From Treponema sp. (GTDB lineage: Bacteria; Spirochaetota; Spirochaetia; Treponematales; Treponemataceae), in contig JAEDIW010000002.1 in NCBI GenBank assembly GCA_016296655.1, positions 1-64,000 of the forward strand: a stretch of 64,000 nt of DNA, read 5' to 3'. Shown piece by piece: positions 35,680 through 44,883 of the stretch. Position numbers and translations under genes: made by a program. The notes beneath the pieces were generated by a model. That model was not told where the DNA came from. It did no database searches and saw nothing but the letters and a program-made list of their open reading frames with translations. Every line of letters starts with the position of its first letter. Positions within the stretch are counted from its first letter, which is position 1.

Positions 35680-35725
35680 AATAATTTATTATAGATGCAA
35701 ATATGGAATCAATCAATTTAATTTT

Positions 35726-35823
35726 AAAGGGGCTGTCTAATAAGTTCTGACCACTGTATATGGAGAGATTCCCAAATAAATTGAAATAACACTATAAACT
35801 TTACTTTTGGGGACAGCTCCATT
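35726..35823. repeat. GGGGCTGTCC-ended dispersed repeat, copy R4
   Basis: AAAGGGGCTGTCTAATAAG at the left and ACTTTTGGGGACAGCTCC at the right enclose a longer interior than in other copies. It is between divergent genes here (MinD-type ATPase and TetR), so it cannot serve only as a terminator of convergent genes. Confidence 0.75.
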
Positions 35824-35932
35824 CTAAATTATTTCTAAAAGATGACCAGTCTTTACAATTCAAACGATATTTTTACCAGTCAAGGCTTCAAATCTTTATT
35901 TAAAAAATTTACATAATTTTTTTAAAATTTTG

Positions 35933-35985
35933 TTGACATCAAAAATGAATTACTATATCTTTTGTGTTACCGATTGTTCGGTTAC
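35933..35985 (+). promoter_or_regulatory. Promoter and TetR-type operator of the efflux operon
   Basis: TTGACA (35933-35938) is followed after 17 bp by TATCTT (35956-35961). The palindrome GTTACCGA-TTGT-TCGGTTAC (35966-35985; core arms ACCGA and TCGGT) covers the expected transcription start. The downstream TetR-family protein should bind it and repress its own operon. Confidence 0.7.
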
Positions 35986-35999
35986 TTTTTTTTTAGATT

Positions 36000-37289
36000 A
36001 TGAAAACAACAACTAAAGAGTCAACAAAAATAAAAATTCTCAAAACTGCCTTTTCTTTTTACAAGAAACCATGCCTTACACATGTTTCTCTTGGCGACAT
36101 CGCAAAAAAAGCAGGCATCTCAAAAGCTGCAATTTTTAAACACTTTCGCAACAAAGAGGAACTCTTAACTCAAATGGAAGATCACTTTTTTTCTGTTGTT
36201 GCAGATTTTATTCTTTCAACATATAAAAATCTTGCAGATGCAATATGGGCAAAAGATGTTTCCATTTACAGAATCATCCTCAGAAATTCTGTAAAGACTT
36301 TCTTTGAAAATCCAGAATACCTTTTCTATATGCTTTCCCTTCTTGCTTATGCACCAAAAGGTAATTACTACCTCAGAGAAAAGCTCAACCATAAACTTGA
36401 AGAAAGAGGTCTTTCGCTTTGCCTGATAGGTTCTTCACTAGGTGTTAATTATTCCAGTGAACAGAGTCAGATTTTTGATATTTCAAAACACACCGCAATT
36501 TCCTATGCATTCACTTCAACGTTTTTCTTTCTTTCCTACCATATTTTGAATTCTGAAAATACAGAAATGCCAGACCAAAAAGAAGTTTTATGCACATTTC
36601 TGGCAGACTTACTGGACTTTGGCTTTTATAAACCTGAAAATAGGATTTCTACTGAACGCATGAAAGAAATTGAAAAATCAGCTGTTATTGACTTTTCAAA
36701 AATACCAGAACCAAATCCATTTTTCAAAGCTCTGGCATCAATCGTAAATACCTGCGGGCTTCCGGGTGTAACAATTGAACGCCTGGCAAAAGAACTTGGC
36801 ATGGCAAAAAGCAGTCTGTACACATACAGTTCTTCAAAAAATGAATTCATTTTTAACCTGCTTAGAGAAGAACTTACTTCGATGATTTCAGTTTTAAATC
36901 AGGTCTGCAAAAACTTTAAAAACAATGTAGATCTTTCCTATGCATTTATATATACAGCAACACAATATTTTCTGAACAGAAAAGACGTTCTGGTAACTTT
37001 CCAATGGATTCGTATGACAGGCAGAATTTTTCCAGATACAAAAAATCTAGCAGAAAACATTATCCAAAACCTGGATGATGATGCAGATTCTTTCGGTTTA
37101 CAGGAAAATGATACAAGCTCATTCAAGATGCAGAAAGAAACTTTCTATTCATGGTTAAGTGCAGTTGCATCATCATTTGTCCTGCAAAAAAACAATCATA
37201 ACCTTAGCGATGAACAGATTTTTGAAATTATCAGGATTTGTTTCAGCTATATACAAAGTGGTCTGACAAACTGCAATAGCAATAAATAA
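36000..37289 (+). CDS. Tandem TetR-family repressor (two HTH domains in one chain)
   Basis: This 429-residue protein is about twice the usual TetR length. The first HTH is at about residues 10-60 (LGDIAKKAGISKAAIFKHFR) and a second at about 255-300 (IERLAKELGMAKSSLYTYSS), each followed by a helical ligand-type domain. A single chain could therefore act as a pseudo-dimer on one operator. It lies 31 bp before the tolC-adaptor-RND genes and almost certainly controls them. No clear ribosome binding site precedes the ATG. Confidence 0.85.
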   Translation: MKTTTKESTKIKILKTAFSFYKKPCLTHVSLGDIAKKAGISKAAIFKHFRNKEELLTQMEDHFFSVVADFILSTYKNLADAIWAKDVSIYRIILRNSVKTFFENPEYLFYMLSLLAYAPKGNYYLREKLNHKLEERGLSLCLIGSSLGVNYSSEQSQIFDISKHTAISYAFTSTFFFLSYHILNSENTEMPDQKEVLCTFLADLLDFGFYKPENRISTERMKEIEKSAVIDFSKIPEPNPFFKALASIVNTCGLPGVTIERLAKELGMAKSSLYTYSSSKNEFIFNLLREELTSMISVLNQVCKNFKNNVDLSYAFIYTATQYFLNRKDVLVTFQWIRMTGRIFPDTKNLAENIIQNLDDDADSFGLQENDTSSFKMQKETFYSWLSAVASSFVLQKNNHNLSDEQIFEIIRICFSYIQSGLTNCNSNK

Positions 37290-37319
37290 CAAAAATAAAT
37301 TAGTCAGGAGGTTGTCAAA

Positions 37320-38717
37320 ATGACAAAAAATAATCTAATTAAATTAAGTTTTATGAATGTCTTACTTTTAAGCCTGATTTTTGTGCCAGCGGCAGCACAG
37401 AATTCAGAAGAAAAAGAACAGACTCCAATCACACTCACAATTGAAAAAGCTGTTGACTATGCAAACAAAAACAGCCGCTCACTGAAAGTTGCAAAAATTG
37501 ATCTGGAAATGTCAGAACGTGCAAGCAAATATGCATGGAATGTTTTCTGGCCAACTGTAACTGTTTCCGGAACTGCAAGTCGTGCAAATGACTATATTCC
37601 GGGAACTGGCGACATACTGAAAAATGCTATGGGAGGTGTTCCTATTCCAGATGATTATGACAGCGAAAAAGAGCGATGGACAGGAGTCGGAAATTTAGGC
37701 GTATCGCTTAATTTAAGCCTTGCACTCATTCAGAACATCCGTTCAACACATGCAAGTTTTGAAGCAGGAAAAATCACCTGGCAGCAGGCATTAAAAGAAA
37801 ACGAACTGAATGTCAGGAAGCTGTTCTATGCACTGCTTCTGCAGCAGGAAAATCTCAAGGTAAAAGAAACAACCCTTGAAAATGCCCGCCAGAGAGCAAG
37901 ACAGTCAGAAACAAACTATAAAAATGGTATGATTCCTGAACTGTCAATGCTTCAGGCTCAGGTAACATACGAAAACCAGCGCCCAGAAATTGACAAAGCC
38001 CGTCAGGATCTTGCTCAGAGCCTTGACAATTTTGCATTTTTGCTCGGCATGCCTGTCGGAACAAAAATCGAACTGGTTGGAAAAATCTCTCCAACATTTG
38101 TAGAGCTTGATGCTGACAAAATCTTTAATGAATATGGCATGAACAACCTTGACGTTCAGAACATCAAAAAGCAGATTGAAATTTGCAAGATGAAACTAAG
38201 TGCCGTTGACTTAAAGTCTTTTACACCAGCTCTTTCCCTTGGATGGAATTACCAGCCGCTTCTGATGACAGCTGGCGAATGGAATGATTCAGATGCACGC
38301 TATGACAACGGAAATCTCAGCCTTACGCTTGCATGGACAATTTCAGATATGCTGCCGTTCTCTGCAAACCGTCAGACTGCAAAAGATTTAAAAGACACGA
38401 TTCGTTCACTTGAAGTAAAAATGACAACGTTGATTCAAAACAATGAACTTACAGTCAAAAAATCAGTTGACAGCCTTTCACAGGCAAAAAAAGCCATTGA
38501 ATCAAATCAGCGCAACATAAAACTTGCACAGCGTTCTTATGACATGACAGCCGTAGCATACCGCAACGGTACAAAAGAACTTCTGGACTTACGGGATGCT
38601 GAAAATTCACTGAATCAGGCAAAACTTGGTGCTTTGAACGAACAGTACAATTATTTATCTTACCTTCTTGACCTTGAATATACTCTAAATACAAAACTTA
38701 CAGGAGAAACAAAATGA
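37320..38717 (+). CDS. TolC-family outer-membrane efflux channel
   Basis: This 465-residue protein has a signal peptide (MNVLLLSLIFVPAAAQ) and the duplicated OEP repeat, with long helices (EAGKITWQQALKENELNVRK, YRNGTKELLDLRDAENSLNQ). It forms the trimeric outer-membrane duct for the RND pump encoded next. AGGAGG precedes the ATG at a good distance. Its stop overlaps the adaptor start by four bases (ATGA), which indicates translational coupling. Confidence 0.92.
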   Translation: MTKNNLIKLSFMNVLLLSLIFVPAAAQNSEEKEQTPITLTIEKAVDYANKNSRSLKVAKIDLEMSERASKYAWNVFWPTVTVSGTASRANDYIPGTGDILKNAMGGVPIPDDYDSEKERWTGVGNLGVSLNLSLALIQNIRSTHASFEAGKITWQQALKENELNVRKLFYALLLQQENLKVKETTLENARQRARQSETNYKNGMIPELSMLQAQVTYENQRPEIDKARQDLAQSLDNFAFLLGMPVGTKIELVGKISPTFVELDADKIFNEYGMNNLDVQNIKKQIEICKMKLSAVDLKSFTPALSLGWNYQPLLMTAGEWNDSDARYDNGNLSLTLAWTISDMLPFSANRQTAKDLKDTIRSLEVKMTTLIQNNELTVKKSVDSLSQAKKAIESNQRNIKLAQRSYDMTAVAYRNGTKELLDLRDAENSLNQAKLGALNEQYNYLSYLLDLEYTLNTKLTGETK

Positions 38718-39649
38718 AAGCAGAAAAATTCGTAAAAATTGCAGCCGTTTCAGCTGCATTGATTATGTCATTATCCTTGACTGGCTGTAAAAAAACTGCT
38801 CCAAAAGCAGATGAAGAAGATGAAAAAGTTGCTTTTGCCGTAATTACACAGCGGATAACAGAAAGCAACCTTGACGATTACCTTGAATTCGGCGGTAACA
38901 TCGTTGCATCTTCACTTGTAAATATACTTCCAGATGCAAGCGGAAAAATCTCACGTCTTATGGTAAAAGTTGGTGATGTCGTTCAAAAAGATCAGGTCGT
39001 AGCATATATTGACCCAAGCCGTCCTGGAATGACATACAGTGCAAGCCCTGTAAAGGCTCCTGTAAAAGGAACAGTTACGCTTTTCCCATATACAGTTGGT
39101 GAACAGGTCGGAACTTCAACATCCATCGGACAGATTGGTTCAACAGGAAAGCTTGAAATTCATACCCATATTGCAGAGCGTTTTGTTTCCCGCATTAAAA
39201 ACGGTCAGGCAGCAACAATTTCTTTTGATGCTTTCCCGGGAGAAACTTTCTCTGCCCACGTTTTTGAAGTAAGTCCTGTACTCGACACAGCAACAAGAAC
39301 AATGCAGATAAAATTAAATCTGGATTCTACAGACCCAAGAATCAAGGTCGGTATGTATTCAAAAGTCCGCCTTATCACTGATAAACGTGAAAATGCAATG
39401 GCTATTCCGTTCGATGCAATCGTTACACGCGACGGTGAAACATTTGTTTTTGTCGTAAAAAGAACAGGCAATGAAAATTCTTCTACAGGATTCCCTGGCA
39501 TTGTTTCAAAACAGAATGTAACTCTTGGAATCCATGTTGATGACAAAGTAGAAATTCTTTCAGGCCTTAAAGTAGGCGATGAAATTGTTGTCCGCGGACA
39601 GAGCGTTCTTGCAGAAGGCTCGCCTGTAAACATTGTTACGTCAAAATAA
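38714..39649 (+). CDS. RND efflux periplasmic adaptor (membrane fusion protein), lipoprotein
   Basis: This 311-residue protein carries a lipobox (LSLTGCKK) after its hydrophobic N-terminus, so it is lipid-anchored in the inner membrane. The lipoyl/hairpin region contains SRLMVKVGDVVQKDQVVAYI and PVKAPVKGTVTLFPYTVGEQ; the beta-barrel and membrane-proximal domain follow (SPVLDTATRTMQIKLNL). The alpha-helical hairpin is very short or absent, as in some spirochaete and Bacteroides adaptors. It bridges the RND pump and TolC. Confidence 0.92.
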   Translation: MKAEKFVKIAAVSAALIMSLSLTGCKKTAPKADEEDEKVAFAVITQRITESNLDDYLEFGGNIVASSLVNILPDASGKISRLMVKVGDVVQKDQVVAYIDPSRPGMTYSASPVKAPVKGTVTLFPYTVGEQVGTSTSIGQIGSTGKLEIHTHIAERFVSRIKNGQAATISFDAFPGETFSAHVFEVSPVLDTATRTMQIKLNLDSTDPRIKVGMYSKVRLITDKRENAMAIPFDAIVTRDGETFVFVVKRTGNENSSTGFPGIVSKQNVTLGIHVDDKVEILSGLKVGDEIVVRGQSVLAEGSPVNIVTSK

Positions 39650-39743
39650 ACGTTATAGTAATTTTTACTGAAAATCGGTTTCCGCAAAATTCTGAGTAAT
39701 TTTACGGGTGTTTTATATTTTTAATTTTCAAAGAGGAATTAAT

Positions 39744-42700
39744 ATGTCTATATCAGAAATGTCTGTTAAAAAACCTGTAACAGCATTGTTAGTATTTATT
39801 ATCCTTTCAGCATTGGGTATCTACTCTTTGTGCAACCTCAATGTTGACTTGTACCCGGATATTGATATTCCGTATATGATTGTCTATACAGGTTATGACA
39901 ATGCAGGTCCGGAAGAAGTAGAATCAAGCATTACACGAACATTGGAAAGTTCTCTTTCTGGTCTGAGCGGCTTGAAAAAAATGAAGTCTGAATCATCTTC
40001 AGGCATAAGCCTTATTATTCTTGAAATGGAATACGGCACAAACCTTGATGAAACAGCAAACTCTATCCGTGATAAAATTGATATGGTGCGCTCTTATCTG
40101 CCGGAAGATGCCGATACTCCTTTAACAATCAAGATTGACCCGGCTATGTTCCCTATCATGCAGATTGCATTAAAAGGACAGCGAACTCCAGATGAACTTT
40201 ACCAGTATGCAGACGATGTTATAGCCCCAAAACTGGAACAGCTTGATGGTGTTGCGTCCACAAAAGTAATGGGTGGCCGCGAAAAAACAATCAATGTTGA
40301 TATTCCACGAGACAGGCTTGATGCTTATGAGCTTTCAATTTCCCAGATTGCTTCGATGATTGGTTCTCAGAACATTCAGTCTTCAGGCGGAAAAATCAAA
40401 TCTGAATCATTGAACTATACCGTAAAAACTGACGGTAAATTTCACTCTATTGAAGACATAAAAAATGCAGTAATTTCTTATGCTTCAACTAAAAAAACTG
40501 GGGCAAATTCAACTTCAAGCACTCAGAAAATCCTGCTGCGTGACATTGCTGATGTTTATCAGGGCTATGAAGATGAATCAACTTCTGCTTACTTCAATGG
40601 AGAATCTTCCGTAGTTATTCTTGTTAACAAACAGAGCGGTAAAAATGCCGTAAAAGCATCTGCAAATGTCCGCAAAGCACTTAAAGACATGGAAAAAACG
40701 CTTCCTTCTGACATTCAGCTTATTGAAGCTTATAACAGTACCGATGATATCAAAAATTCTATCATTGAAGTTGTAAAATCCGTAGTTCAGGGTATGGCAC
40801 TTGCAGTTGTTGTACTTTTGATTTTCCTTCGCAATGTAAAAAGTACAATCATCATCGGTCTTGCAATTCCTATTTCCCTGCTTGTAACATCGTTCCTTAT
40901 GTTCCTGCGCGGAATGACAATCAACATGATTTCCCTCGGCGGTATGTTGATTGGTGTAGGTATGCTTGTAGACAACTCAATCGTAGTTTTGGAAAACATA
41001 TTTGCATACCGCGAACGAGACGCAAAACCTTCAGTAGCAGCAATTCTTGGTACTCAGGAAATGATAAATTCAGTTGTTGCAAGTACACTTACTTCAATCT
41101 GTATCTTCCTTCCAATGATTATGCTCAGCTCAAAGCTTGGCTTTATGGGTCAGCTTTTCAATGACCTTGCATTTACAATCGTATTCTCTCTGCTGGGATC
41201 TCTTGTAGTAGCTATCGCCCTTGTACCAGTCTTAACTTCAAATTATCTGGTTATCCAGAAGGCTTCTACACAGAATAACAAATCCTTATTTGGAAGATTG
41301 AATCGTGTACTCGGCATTTTCTTTGACAAACTTGACAAGGCTTATTCAAATGCCGTAGTAAAAGTTCTCAAGCACAAAGCTCTTACCCTTGTTGTAATAC
41401 TTTCTTTGTTCTTTGGTTCAATTTTTGTTGCAACAAAAATCGGCTTCATTTATATGCCGGAAGAAGCATCTCAAACCGTTACAGTCAATATGGAACTTCC
41501 AAAAGGAACCCGTATTGAAGTTACGGAATCATATCTTCAGCAGCTTGAAAACATTGGTCGCCAGACTATAAAGGGAATAAAATATTCAATCATTACATCT
41601 GGCGGAACATCATTCATGTCATCAAGCAGTGCTACAAATGAAGGTTCCATTACATTTACCCTTTATCCTCAGGCAGAACGACAGGAAGGATGGGATAATG
41701 ACAAATCTGCAAAGGAAAAGCTCCGCCCGTACTTTGACAAATTCCCTGGAGCAACAATTACTTTCAATTCTGGAAACAACTCAGGTGGAAATAATGGTAT
41801 AAGTATTGACATTAAGAGTAATGACCTTTCACTTGTTTCAAAAACTTCTAAGGATGTTGTAAACCTTGTAAAGACTCAGGCAAAAGACTTAATAAATGAA
41901 GTTACCTGTGATCTGGAAGAAGGTTTGCCACAGCTGGAAATTGCGCTTGACAGGGAACGCATGTACGAACTTGGTCTGAATGTTTCATCAATCGGAAGCG
42001 AAATCAGTGGCGCAATCAATGGTAAAAAAGCCAGCCGCTATGACGATGGGGGTGAAGACATTGACGTTATTGTCCGTCTGCCAGAAAAAGATCGTTCAAA
42101 AATTACCGACCTTGATTCCATTTTTGTAAAAAACAATAAAGGAGAACGTATCGCACTGTCTAACTTTGCACATACGGTTCAGAACACGGCTCCTGTTACA
42201 ATCTTCCGCGAAAACCAGGCTCGTATTGCCCGCGTTACTGTAAAACCAGCAACAGGTCTTTCTCTTGGCGATGTTCAGAATGAAATCAAAAATCTGATAA
42301 ACGAAAACATCCTTATGGAAGGCGACCTTACAATTTCATATTCTGGTGACCTTGCAGACATGATGGAAGCTGTCATGAACTTCCTTGCAATTATAATCAT
42401 GGCTATTATTCTGGTATTTTCCGTAATGGCCAGCCAATTTGAATCATTCAAGAGTCCGTTCATCATCATGTTTACGATTCCGCTGTCATTCATAGGTGTC
42501 GTAACGATTTACGGTCTTACAGGCTCAAGGTTCAACCTTATTACCGTAATGGGTGTATTAACACTTGTAGGAACAATCGTAAACAACGGTATTGTATTGA
42601 TTGACCAGATTAACATCTTAAGAAAACGTGGACGCACGCTTGACGATGCCTGTGCAGAAGCTGCTGGAAACCGTCTGCGCCCGATTCTTATGAGTACACT

Positions 42701-42920
42701 TACAACTGTATTCTCCCTTATTCCAATGGCATTCTTCCCGGGAGAAGGTTCAGAATCAATGCAGCCTATCGGTCTTACAATCTTTGGTGGTATGACTTTT
42801 GGTTCACTCATGACACTGTTCCTTATGCCACTTATTTATAATCTGTTTAACCGCGGTGATGAAAAACGGCGCATTGCAGAACTGGCACTCATAGAAGCAG
42901 AAAATGCCAAAAAATTCTAA
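39744..42920 (+). CDS. RND-family efflux pump (HAE1/AcrB-like)
   Basis: This inner-membrane proton-driven exporter has about 1058 residues. It shows the two-repeat RND plan: TM1, a large periplasmic loop, TM2-6 with the relay region GVGMLVDNSIVVLENIFAY near residue 410, a second large loop, and TM8-12 with LTLVGTIVNNGIVLIDQIN near 945. The ATG at 39744 follows AAAGAGGAA and is preferred over 39708. Substrates may be drugs, bile salts or fatty acids; the tandem TetR repressor would respond to one of them. It is cotranscribed with the adaptor and TolC genes. Confidence 0.94.
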   Translation: MSISEMSVKKPVTALLVFIILSALGIYSLCNLNVDLYPDIDIPYMIVYTGYDNAGPEEVESSITRTLESSLSGLSGLKKMKSESSSGISLIILEMEYGTNLDETANSIRDKIDMVRSYLPEDADTPLTIKIDPAMFPIMQIALKGQRTPDELYQYADDVIAPKLEQLDGVASTKVMGGREKTINVDIPRDRLDAYELSISQIASMIGSQNIQSSGGKIKSESLNYTVKTDGKFHSIEDIKNAVISYASTKKTGANSTSSTQKILLRDIADVYQGYEDESTSAYFNGESSVVILVNKQSGKNAVKASANVRKALKDMEKTLPSDIQLIEAYNSTDDIKNSIIEVVKSVVQGMALAVVVLLIFLRNVKSTIIIGLAIPISLLVTSFLMFLRGMTINMISLGGMLIGVGMLVDNSIVVLENIFAYRERDAKPSVAAILGTQEMINSVVASTLTSICIFLPMIMLSSKLGFMGQLFNDLAFTIVFSLLGSLVVAIALVPVLTSNYLVIQKASTQNNKSLFGRLNRVLGIFFDKLDKAYSNAVVKVLKHKALTLVVILSLFFGSIFVATKIGFIYMPEEASQTVTVNMELPKGTRIEVTESYLQQLENIGRQTIKGIKYSIITSGGTSFMSSSSATNEGSITFTLYPQAERQEGWDNDKSAKEKLRPYFDKFPGATITFNSGNNSGGNNGISIDIKSNDLSLVSKTSKDVVNLVKTQAKDLINEVTCDLEEGLPQLEIALDRERMYELGLNVSSIGSEISGAINGKKASRYDDGGEDIDVIVRLPEKDRSKITDLDSIFVKNNKGERIALSNFAHTVQNTAPVTIFRENQARIARVTVKPATGLSLGDVQNEIKNLINENILMEGDLTISYSGDLADMMEAVMNFLAIIIMAIILVFSVMASQFESFKSPFIIMFTIPLSFIGVVTIYGLTGSRFNLITVMGVLTLVGTIVNNGIVLIDQINILRKRGRTLDDACAEAAGNRLRPILMSTLTTVFSLIPMAFFPGEGSESMQPIGLTIFGGMTFGSLMTLFLMPLIYNLFNRGDEKRRIAELALIEAENAKKF

Positions 42921-42998
42921 TTAAAATTAAATGCACGGCTACAAGCATTGGTAAAGCCAGCTGCCATCAGCCTTGCATTTATAAGGAGATTGAATTTT

Positions 42999-43421
42999 AT
43001 GAAAGATAAAGATGACGAACTTGCAACACTTGAAAAACTTACAAAAATAAACAAGCAGAAGAAGGAAAAAAAAGCCGAATCTTCAGAGGAAAAAATCAGC
43101 CATGATATTCCTGACACAGCAAATAAAACGGAAAAACTCCGTCGCATTGAAATTATCTGTTCTCAGGCCATGGGAGAAGATTTGCTTGACGGCTTTAAAT
43201 TCCGCAAAATCAAATGCTATACACAGATTCCATCCCTTGTAGGAACTGGATACAGCGTTCCAAAACTTGGCAATGAAATCTGGCCACAGCTTAACACTAT
43301 GTTTATTGTTTACTGCAATAAAGAAGATAGTAAAAAAATAAAGGCCCTTATAAAAACACTGCGCAAGCAGTTCGTAGGTGAAGGTCTTGCCTGCTATGTT
43401 AGCAAGGCGAAGGAATGGTAG
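42999..43421 (+). CDS. Small cytoplasmic protein of RND operons (PG0541-like, PII-like fold)
   Basis: This protein of about 140 residues has a charged Lys-rich N-terminal tail (about 1-45). A globular part follows (RRIEIICSQAMGEDLLDGFK, then TMFIVYCNKEDSKKIKALIK) whose beta-alpha-beta pattern is ferredoxin/PII-like. I recall similar small proteins annotated as PG0541-family transporter-associated proteins next to RND pumps. AAGGAG precedes the ATG at 42999; an earlier in-frame start at 42948 has none. It is the last gene of the efflux operon. The function is unknown and may be regulation of pump activity. Confidence 0.65.
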   Translation: MKDKDDELATLEKLTKINKQKKEKKAESSEEKISHDIPDTANKTEKLRRIEIICSQAMGEDLLDGFKFRKIKCYTQIPSLVGTGYSVPKLGNEIWPQLNTMFIVYCNKEDSKKIKALIKTLRKQFVGEGLACYVSKAKEW

Positions 43422-43441
43422 CATTTCATCTTCATCACTGA

Positions 43442-43502
43442 AAAAAATCAGATTTTTTTGGGTAAGTACCGGTTAACAACTTTTTGTTAGCCAGCACTTA
43501 CC
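43442..43502 (+). terminator. Strong stem-loops after the efflux operon
   Basis: AAAAAAAT-CAG-ATTTTTTT (43442-43459) comes first. A long hairpin follows: GGTAAGT (43461-43467) with ACTTACC (43496-43502), and inside it GGTTAACAA (43471-43479) with TTGTTAGCC (43484-43492, one G-U). A third small stem (CTCTCA/TGAGAG) lies just beyond. The T-run of the first hairpin fits termination; the second hairpin has no T-run and may protect or regulate. Confidence 0.6.
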
Positions 43503-43786
43503 TTAAAACTCTCAGTTGAGAGATATAAATTACAAAAAGTAGATTATTTTCTGTCTGATAACTACCGTTGACATACGAAAATCTCAAATAAATTTATAGG
43601 TCAAAATTTGATTTTATAAAAACGGGATTACTGTATATAATGGGTTTTCAGGCAGTAATCGACTGAAAAACAGGAGAAGCGTTTGTTAAACTATATTTCC
43701 ATTTTGGCTTTAAAACCTTTGACATCACCAAAGAGCTAAAAAATTCTAAATGGAAAACATATTTTTATACTTTCGCAAAACGAGAA
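43503..43786 (+). other. Intergenic region before the secreted protein gene
   Basis: No ORF is supported here. TTGACA at 43568-43573 lacks a well-placed -10. TATAAT at 43636-43641 is a good -10 with no consensus -35. A second TTGACA lies near 43718. A promoter for the gene at 43787 is therefore likely, with a long leader, but which start is used cannot be chosen by eye. Confidence 0.4.
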
Positions 43787-44758
43787 ATGAAAAAACTCAC
43801 AGTTTTAATTTCCGCATTAGTATTTTCTTTAAGTGTTGTGTCTGCTAAGCCACAATTTTCCATGTCTTTAGACGTAATAGGCTTGACAATATCTGGTGAT
43901 GACCTGGCAAAAGAAGGTTACAGCTGGGCTGACAAAGACTGGCTTGAGCAGGTTCCTCTGATTCCTTTAGCAATGCCAGCATTAACACTTTGCTACGGCC
44001 AGCCAGCGCCTCACAATAATCATGAAGCTGAAAATGCAGAAAAAGAACCAGAATTTCAATTGTTCAGCACTGAATTTTTTATCACTTCAACAATCTCTCT
44101 TTTAGATGCAAGAGCAAACTGTGAAGTTTCCATTTACCTGACACCAATGCTTCAACTCACAGCAAGTTCAGGAATCCATTCAGCATGGAATTACAGCTCA
44201 AGCAATCCAAGCCTTGGTTTATATAATCCTGCAGAAGCAGAATATGATAAATTAACTTCATTTTCAGAATTTGCATACAACTTTGCAGGAAAGGCAACAG
44301 TTACAATTCCATTGCCACAAGCTTTTATTCTGCAGGGATCCTATGAACATGAATATGTAGCATTTACAGGTGCTGATGATAAAGAACTTTGGAAATGCGG
44401 AGAATCTACTGGGGTAAACGGCTGGAAATATCAGACTTCTGTAATGATTGGAAAAATGTTTGACTGTCCTAAACTTAAAATGCTGGGATTAGTAGGTTCT
44501 GCAGAAGCATGGTACAGCGACAGTTATTTTGACAAACGCTACAAAGACTATAATCCAGATTTTGTAGAATTTTCAATTATACCGATGGCCCAGTTTGAAC
44601 TGACAAAAAAGCAGTCCCTCATGGTTCAAGCTCTCGTAAGCAGAGATCGTAAATTTGAAAATGATGACTGCGACAAGGCTGAGCAGCCGCTTCAAGTTTA
44701 TGACGGAACAAAATGGGGTCTTAAAACAATTATGGCAATCTGGCACATAGATTTGTAA
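43787..44758 (+). CDS. Secreted or outer-membrane protein of unknown function
   Basis: This 323-residue protein has a clear signal peptide (MKKLTVLISALVFSLSVVSA, cleavage before KPQF). The rest alternates polar and hydrophobic residues with many aromatic residues (FSTEFFITSTISLLDARANC, KATVTIPLPQAFILQGSYEH), which looks like a beta-rich outer-membrane or periplasmic protein. I do not recognise a family. It stands alone, between the efflux operon and a GGDEF-EAL gene, and is followed by a good terminator at 44791-44827. Confidence 0.7.
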   Translation: MKKLTVLISALVFSLSVVSAKPQFSMSLDVIGLTISGDDLAKEGYSWADKDWLEQVPLIPLAMPALTLCYGQPAPHNNHEAENAEKEPEFQLFSTEFFITSTISLLDARANCEVSIYLTPMLQLTASSGIHSAWNYSSSNPSLGLYNPAEAEYDKLTSFSEFAYNFAGKATVTIPLPQAFILQGSYEHEYVAFTGADDKELWKCGESTGVNGWKYQTSVMIGKMFDCPKLKMLGLVGSAEAWYSDSYFDKRYKDYNPDFVEFSIIPMAQFELTKKQSLMVQALVSRDRKFENDDCDKAEQPLQVYDGTKWGLKTIMAIWHIDL

Positions 44759-44790
44759 TATTAATCGATTTATAACTCAAATTATAACTC

Positions 44791-44827
44791 AAACTCCCTG
44801 CAAAATTAATTGTGACAGGGAGTTTTT
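44791..44827 (+). terminator. Intrinsic terminator after the secreted protein gene
   Basis: AAACTCCCTG (44791-44800) and CAGGGAGTTT (44816-44825) are perfect 10-bp complements followed by a T-run. It lies 33 bases past the stop codon and 57 bases before the next gene. Confidence 0.85.
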
Positions 44828-44883
44828 CCAGTTTTAGAAGATTTACTAGTTTTTTAAATCAAACTATTCTATAATTTTTTATT

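Noticed and set aside
43568..43641. TTGACA followed by TATAAT as one promoter for the secreted protein gene.
   Set aside because: The two boxes are about 62 bases apart, far from the 16-18 needed, so they cannot belong to one promoter.
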